Source of the DNA: Rhodococcus sp. 1168
Lineage (GTDB): Bacteria; Actinomycetota; Actinomycetes; Mycobacteriales; Mycobacteriaceae
DNA length: 44,173 bases
Direction of reading: 5' to 3'
Assembly: GCF_002091955.1 (NCBI RefSeq)
Contig: NZ_MKKY01000054.1
Coordinates: 1-44,173 of the forward strand
This document shows positions 42,988 through 44,173 of this stretch, piece by piece; within the stretch, counting starts at the first letter, position 1; each line of letters begins with the position of its first letter. The notes under the pieces were generated by a model. The model ran no database searches and was not told where the DNA came from. It saw nothing but the letters and a program-made list of their open reading frames with translations. The position numbers were made by a program, and so were the translations under genes.

Positions 42988-44173
42988 GTGAGCAAGTCTA
43001 CGTCGTCGTACCCCACCCTGTCCGTTGATGCCACCGGAACCGGTGTCGTGTCGCACGCCGGTGCAGTGACTTTGCTGCGCACGGCGGAAGTGACGGGATT
43101 GACCGCAGCGTTGTCGAAGCAGCTCGTGTCGTGGCGGAAACCGTTGGCGCAGTTCGACCCCGGCAAGATCGTCCTCGACCTCGCAGTGTCGCTGGCCCTC
43201 GGTGGGGATTGCCTCGCCGACATCGCCACCCTGCGTGAACACGCTGCCGTCTTCGGAAGAGTTCCCTCCGATCCCACCGTCTCCCGCCTGATCACGGCAT
43301 TGACCACCGACACCGCCTCGGTGCTCACCGCGATCGACACCGCCCGAGCATCCGCTCGCACCGCGGCGTGGAAACACGCCGGCGAGCACGCTCCCGATCA
43401 CGACATCACCGCCAAGAATCCGATCGTCATCGACCTCGATGCCACCCTCGTCGCGGCCCACTCGGACAAGGAGTCTGCTGCACCGACGTACAAACGAGGC
43501 TATGGATTTCATCCCCTGATGGCGTTCGTCGACCACGGCACCAGCGGGACCGGTGAACCTGTCGCGGCGCTGCTGCGGCCCGGTAACGCCGGATCGAACA
43601 CAGCGGCAGATCATATCGAGGTCACTCGGAAAGCGTTGGCACAGTTACCCTCCACCAGCAGCACACGCCCCGGCAAGAAGGTGCTCATTCGTACCGACGG
43701 TGCCGGCGCGAGCCACAAATACCTCACCTGGCTCCACAACCAACGGGTCTCGTATTCGATCGGATTCGGGCTCACCGATGCGATGGTCACCGCACTCGCC
43801 GACGCTCCCGAGGACGCCTGGTCGGTCGCCGTCGACGCACAGAAGAAAGTCCGTGACGGTGCCTGGGTCATCGACGCCACCGGCATCGTGGACCTCACCG
43901 CCTGGCCGGAGGGGATGCGCGTGGTCATCAGAAAAGAACGACCACACCCCGGTGCTCAACTACGGTTCACCGATGCCGACGGCCTGCGGTTGACTGCGTT
44001 CGCCACCAACACCGTCGGCGGGAAGGTCCAGGATCTCGAACTTCGTCACCGTCGCCGTGCGCGCTGCGAGGACCGGATCCGCGTCGCGAAGGACACCGGT
44101 CTCACCAACTTCCCGTTGCACGGCTTCGATCAAAACCGCATCTGGCTGGCTATCGTGCAACTCGCCCTCGACC
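42988..44173 (+). CDS. IS1380-family transposase, truncated by the window end
   Basis: An open frame of 395 codons from GTG at 42988 that runs off the window, so the 3' end is not seen. The product begins SKSTSSYPTLSVDATGTGVV and carries IS1380-type (DDE_Tnp_1_4) marks: DLAVSLALGGDCLADIATLR, the first catalytic region NPIVIDLDATLVAAHSDKE (D149/D151), and LIRTDGAGASHKYLTWL (D237). The third catalytic residue is not assigned. IS1380 transposases are usually about 450-500 aa, so roughly 50-100 residues are missing. No frameshift is seen. The left end of the element must lie in about 42880-42960 but was not pinpointed. Confidence 0.92.
   Translation, partial: MSKSTSSYPTLSVDATGTGVVSHAGAVTLLRTAEVTGLTAALSKQLVSWRKPLAQFDPGKIVLDLAVSLALGGDCLADIATLREHAAVFGRVPSDPTVSRLITALTTDTASVLTAIDTARASARTAAWKHAGEHAPDHDITAKNPIVIDLDATLVAAHSDKESAAPTYKRGYGFHPLMAFVDHGTSGTGEPVAALLRPGNAGSNTAADHIEVTRKALAQLPSTSSTRPGKKVLIRTDGAGASHKYLTWLHNQRVSYSIGFGLTDAMVTALADAPEDAWSVAVDAQKKVRDGAWVIDATGIVDLTAWPEGMRVVIRKERPHPGAQLRFTDADGLRLTAFATNTVGGKVQDLELRHRRRARCEDRIRVAKDTGLTNFPLHGFDQNRIWLAIVQLALD

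Larger units (their letters stand above)
42880..44173 (+). mobile_element. IS1380-family element, partial
   Basis: Covers the transposase gene and its leader; the start coordinate is approximate because the terminal repeat could not be matched to its partner, which lies outside the window. Together with the IS3 element at the other end, it frames the 41-kb gene block between them. Confidence 0.6.

Overview
The window comes from a high-GC Gram-positive actinobacterium, most likely a mycolic-acid-containing member of the Mycobacteriales and best matching Rhodococcus or a close relative. The grounds are: about 60-65% GC by eye; frequent GTG/TTG starts; several genes with a -10 hexamer only 6-8 nt before the start codon (leaderless transcripts); actinobacterial families such as DUF3263, DUF1206, GPP34 and a Cdc48-like ATPase; and a gene order that, from memory, parallels M. 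tuberculosis Rv0413-Rv0440 in reverse orientation (groEL2, psd, pssA, AAA+ ATPase, ybdK, sodC, LytR_C, DUF3263, def, GNAT, xth, thiD, lipoprotein peptidase, thiG, thiS, thiO, thiE, mutT3). The genus is an inference; no rRNA or other direct marker is present.

Layout. 8-1578: a complete IS3-type insertion sequence. 1737-5466: a stand-alone LigD-type polymerase, a membrane protein and a SulP anion transporter coupled to a 46-residue membrane microprotein. 5692-7544: groEL2 with a strong terminator and two CIRCE/HrcA operators over its promoter. 7739-12394: small stress- or envelope-type genes (DoxX, GPP34, DUF1801, DUF1206, SRPBCC, GlsB-like) and an AbiEi/DUF559 gene flanked by two homologous ~74-bp palindromic repeats. 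12437-16157: psd-pssA-AAA+ operon (phosphatidylethanolamine synthesis plus a Cdc48-like ATPase whose first ATPase module looks degenerate). 16193-18334: ICL/PEP-mutase family enzyme, Nudix hydrolase and an ArsR/AHSA1 pair.

18546-24882: a complete six-gene Mrp cation/proton antiporter operon (fused A/B, then C, D, E, F, G) in which every junction is an ATGA overlap; it meets a convergent PAP2 gene. 26229-29151: ybdK, the sodC lipoprotein gene, LytR_C and DUF3263. 29425-31805: def, GNAT, xth, followed by two tandem small acetyltransferases on the opposite strand. 32816-39026: thiD, a metal P-type ATPase that looks like an insertion in the conserved order, an M28 lipoprotein peptidase and an ABC-2 exporter pair. 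39110-41957: thiamin thiazole genes thiO-thiS-thiG behind a TPP riboswitch, with thiE divergent. 42014-42853: a Nudix hydrolase fused to a PIN/NYN-like domain. 42988-end: an IS1380-type transposase that runs off the window.

Themes: redox and proteotoxic stress (groEL2, sodC), ion and pH homeostasis (Mrp, SulP, P-type ATPase), phospholipid synthesis, and thiamin synthesis. No CRISPR array, prophage, tRNA or rRNA was seen. No clear new multi-gene defence system was found. The best candidates for new biology are the repeat-flanked AbiEi/DUF559 gene, the SulP-coupled microprotein, the Cdc48-like ATPase with a degenerate D1, the Nudix-NYN fusion, and several short tandem repeats at gene ends.
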